A DNA stretch of 5,943 nucleotides. It comes from an uncultured Bacillaceae bacterium (GTDB lineage: Bacteria > Bacillota > Bacilli > Bacillales > Alkalibacillaceae). Location of the stretch: positions 1 through 5,943 of the forward strand of contig CALGNY010000126.1 in the NCBI GenBank assembly GCA_937958375.1, read 5' to 3'. Shown here piece by piece: positions 5,856 through 5,943 of this stretch; position 1 is the first letter of the stretch, and each line of letters begins with the position of its first letter. Both the position numbers and the translations under genes were made by a program. Below the pieces are notes generated by a model. The model saw nothing but the letters and a program-made list of their open reading frames with translations. It did no database searches and was not told where the DNA came from.

Positions 5856-5885
5856 AAAAAAACCAAGAAGAAATCTTCTTGGTTT
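5856..5885 (-). terminator. Rho-independent terminator of the rRNA operon
   Basis: On the minus strand an 11-bp perfect stem (AAACCAAGAAG at 5885-5875 with CTTCTTGGTTT at 5870-5860) closes a four-base ATTT loop. It runs into seven Ts (5862-5856). It lies just past the 5S rRNA 3' end and should end rRNA transcription before the mgtC-like gene. Confidence 0.95.
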
Positions 5886-5890
5886 ACTGT

Positions 5891-5943
5891 TTGCCCGGCA
5901 GCGTCCTACTCTTGCAGGGGAAAAACCCCAACTACCATCGGCG
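5891..5943 (-). rRNA. rrf: 5S ribosomal RNA, 3' part only
   Basis: The minus strand from the window edge reads CGCCGATGGTAGTTGGGG, then a T-rich loop, CCCC, TGCAAGAGTAGGACGC and TGCCGGGCA. This is the conserved 3' half of Bacillales 5S rRNA, including the GGGG/CCCC hairpin and the GAGTAGGACG block. The last bases would pair with the 5' end, which lies outside the window, to form helix I. About 53 of roughly 116 bases are present. The mature 3' end is placed near 5891 and could be off by a few bases. A strong terminator follows, so this is the last gene of its rRNA operon. Confidence 0.95.

Noticed and set aside
5852..5858. Single CtsR-like heptamer AGTCAAA on the plus strand
   Set aside because: It is a lone half-site at the T-tract of the rRNA terminator, without a partner at the required 3-base spacing. 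A similar lone half-site inside clpC near 425-431 is rejected for the same reason.

Overview
This window is from a Gram-positive bacterium of the order Bacillales (Firmicutes) with low to moderate GC. The evidence is the four-gene class III heat-shock operon ctsR-mcsA-mcsB-clpC, whose proteins closely resemble the Bacillus subtilis ones as I remember them, together with strong AAGGAGG-type ribosome binding sites, T-tract hairpin terminators and a Bacillus-type 5S rRNA end. I cannot name the genus from this sequence.

Everything recognisable lies on the minus strand, so the order of transcription runs from high to low coordinates. At the right edge is the 3' part of a 5S rRNA (about 5943-5891), the end of an rRNA operon, closed by a strong terminator (5885-5856). 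A 195-base AT-rich gap with a 14-base palindrome follows, then a gene for an MgtC/SapB-family membrane protein (5660-4956) with its own terminator (4938-4900). Next come the ctsR promoter (4850-4822) and a CtsR operator (4815-4793) located at the expected transcription start. The operon ctsR (4729-4253), mcsA (4249-3710), mcsB (3710-2640) and clpC (2624-165) follows, with 3-base, overlapping (TAATG) and 15-base junctions. A hairpin terminator (145-108) closes the operon. The first ten codons of radA begin at 30 and run off the left edge.

The four operon genes form one stress circuit, as known from B. subtilis. CtsR represses its own operon and other clp genes. McsB is a protein-arginine kinase activated by the zinc protein McsA; it inactivates CtsR and marks damaged proteins. 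ClpC is the AAA+ unfoldase that recognises phosphoarginine-marked substrates and feeds them to ClpP, which is not in this window. All key motifs are intact, and I see no frameshift, insertion sequence, CRISPR array or tRNA.

I found no undescribed system. The less ordinary points are the mgtC-like gene between the rRNA operon and ctsR, a third CtsR half-site in the operator, a 12-base in-frame tandem repeat in the mgtC-like gene, inverted repeats at the ctsR -35 region and upstream of radA, and a strong terminator separating clpC from radA. No stretch longer than 300 bases lacks a gene.
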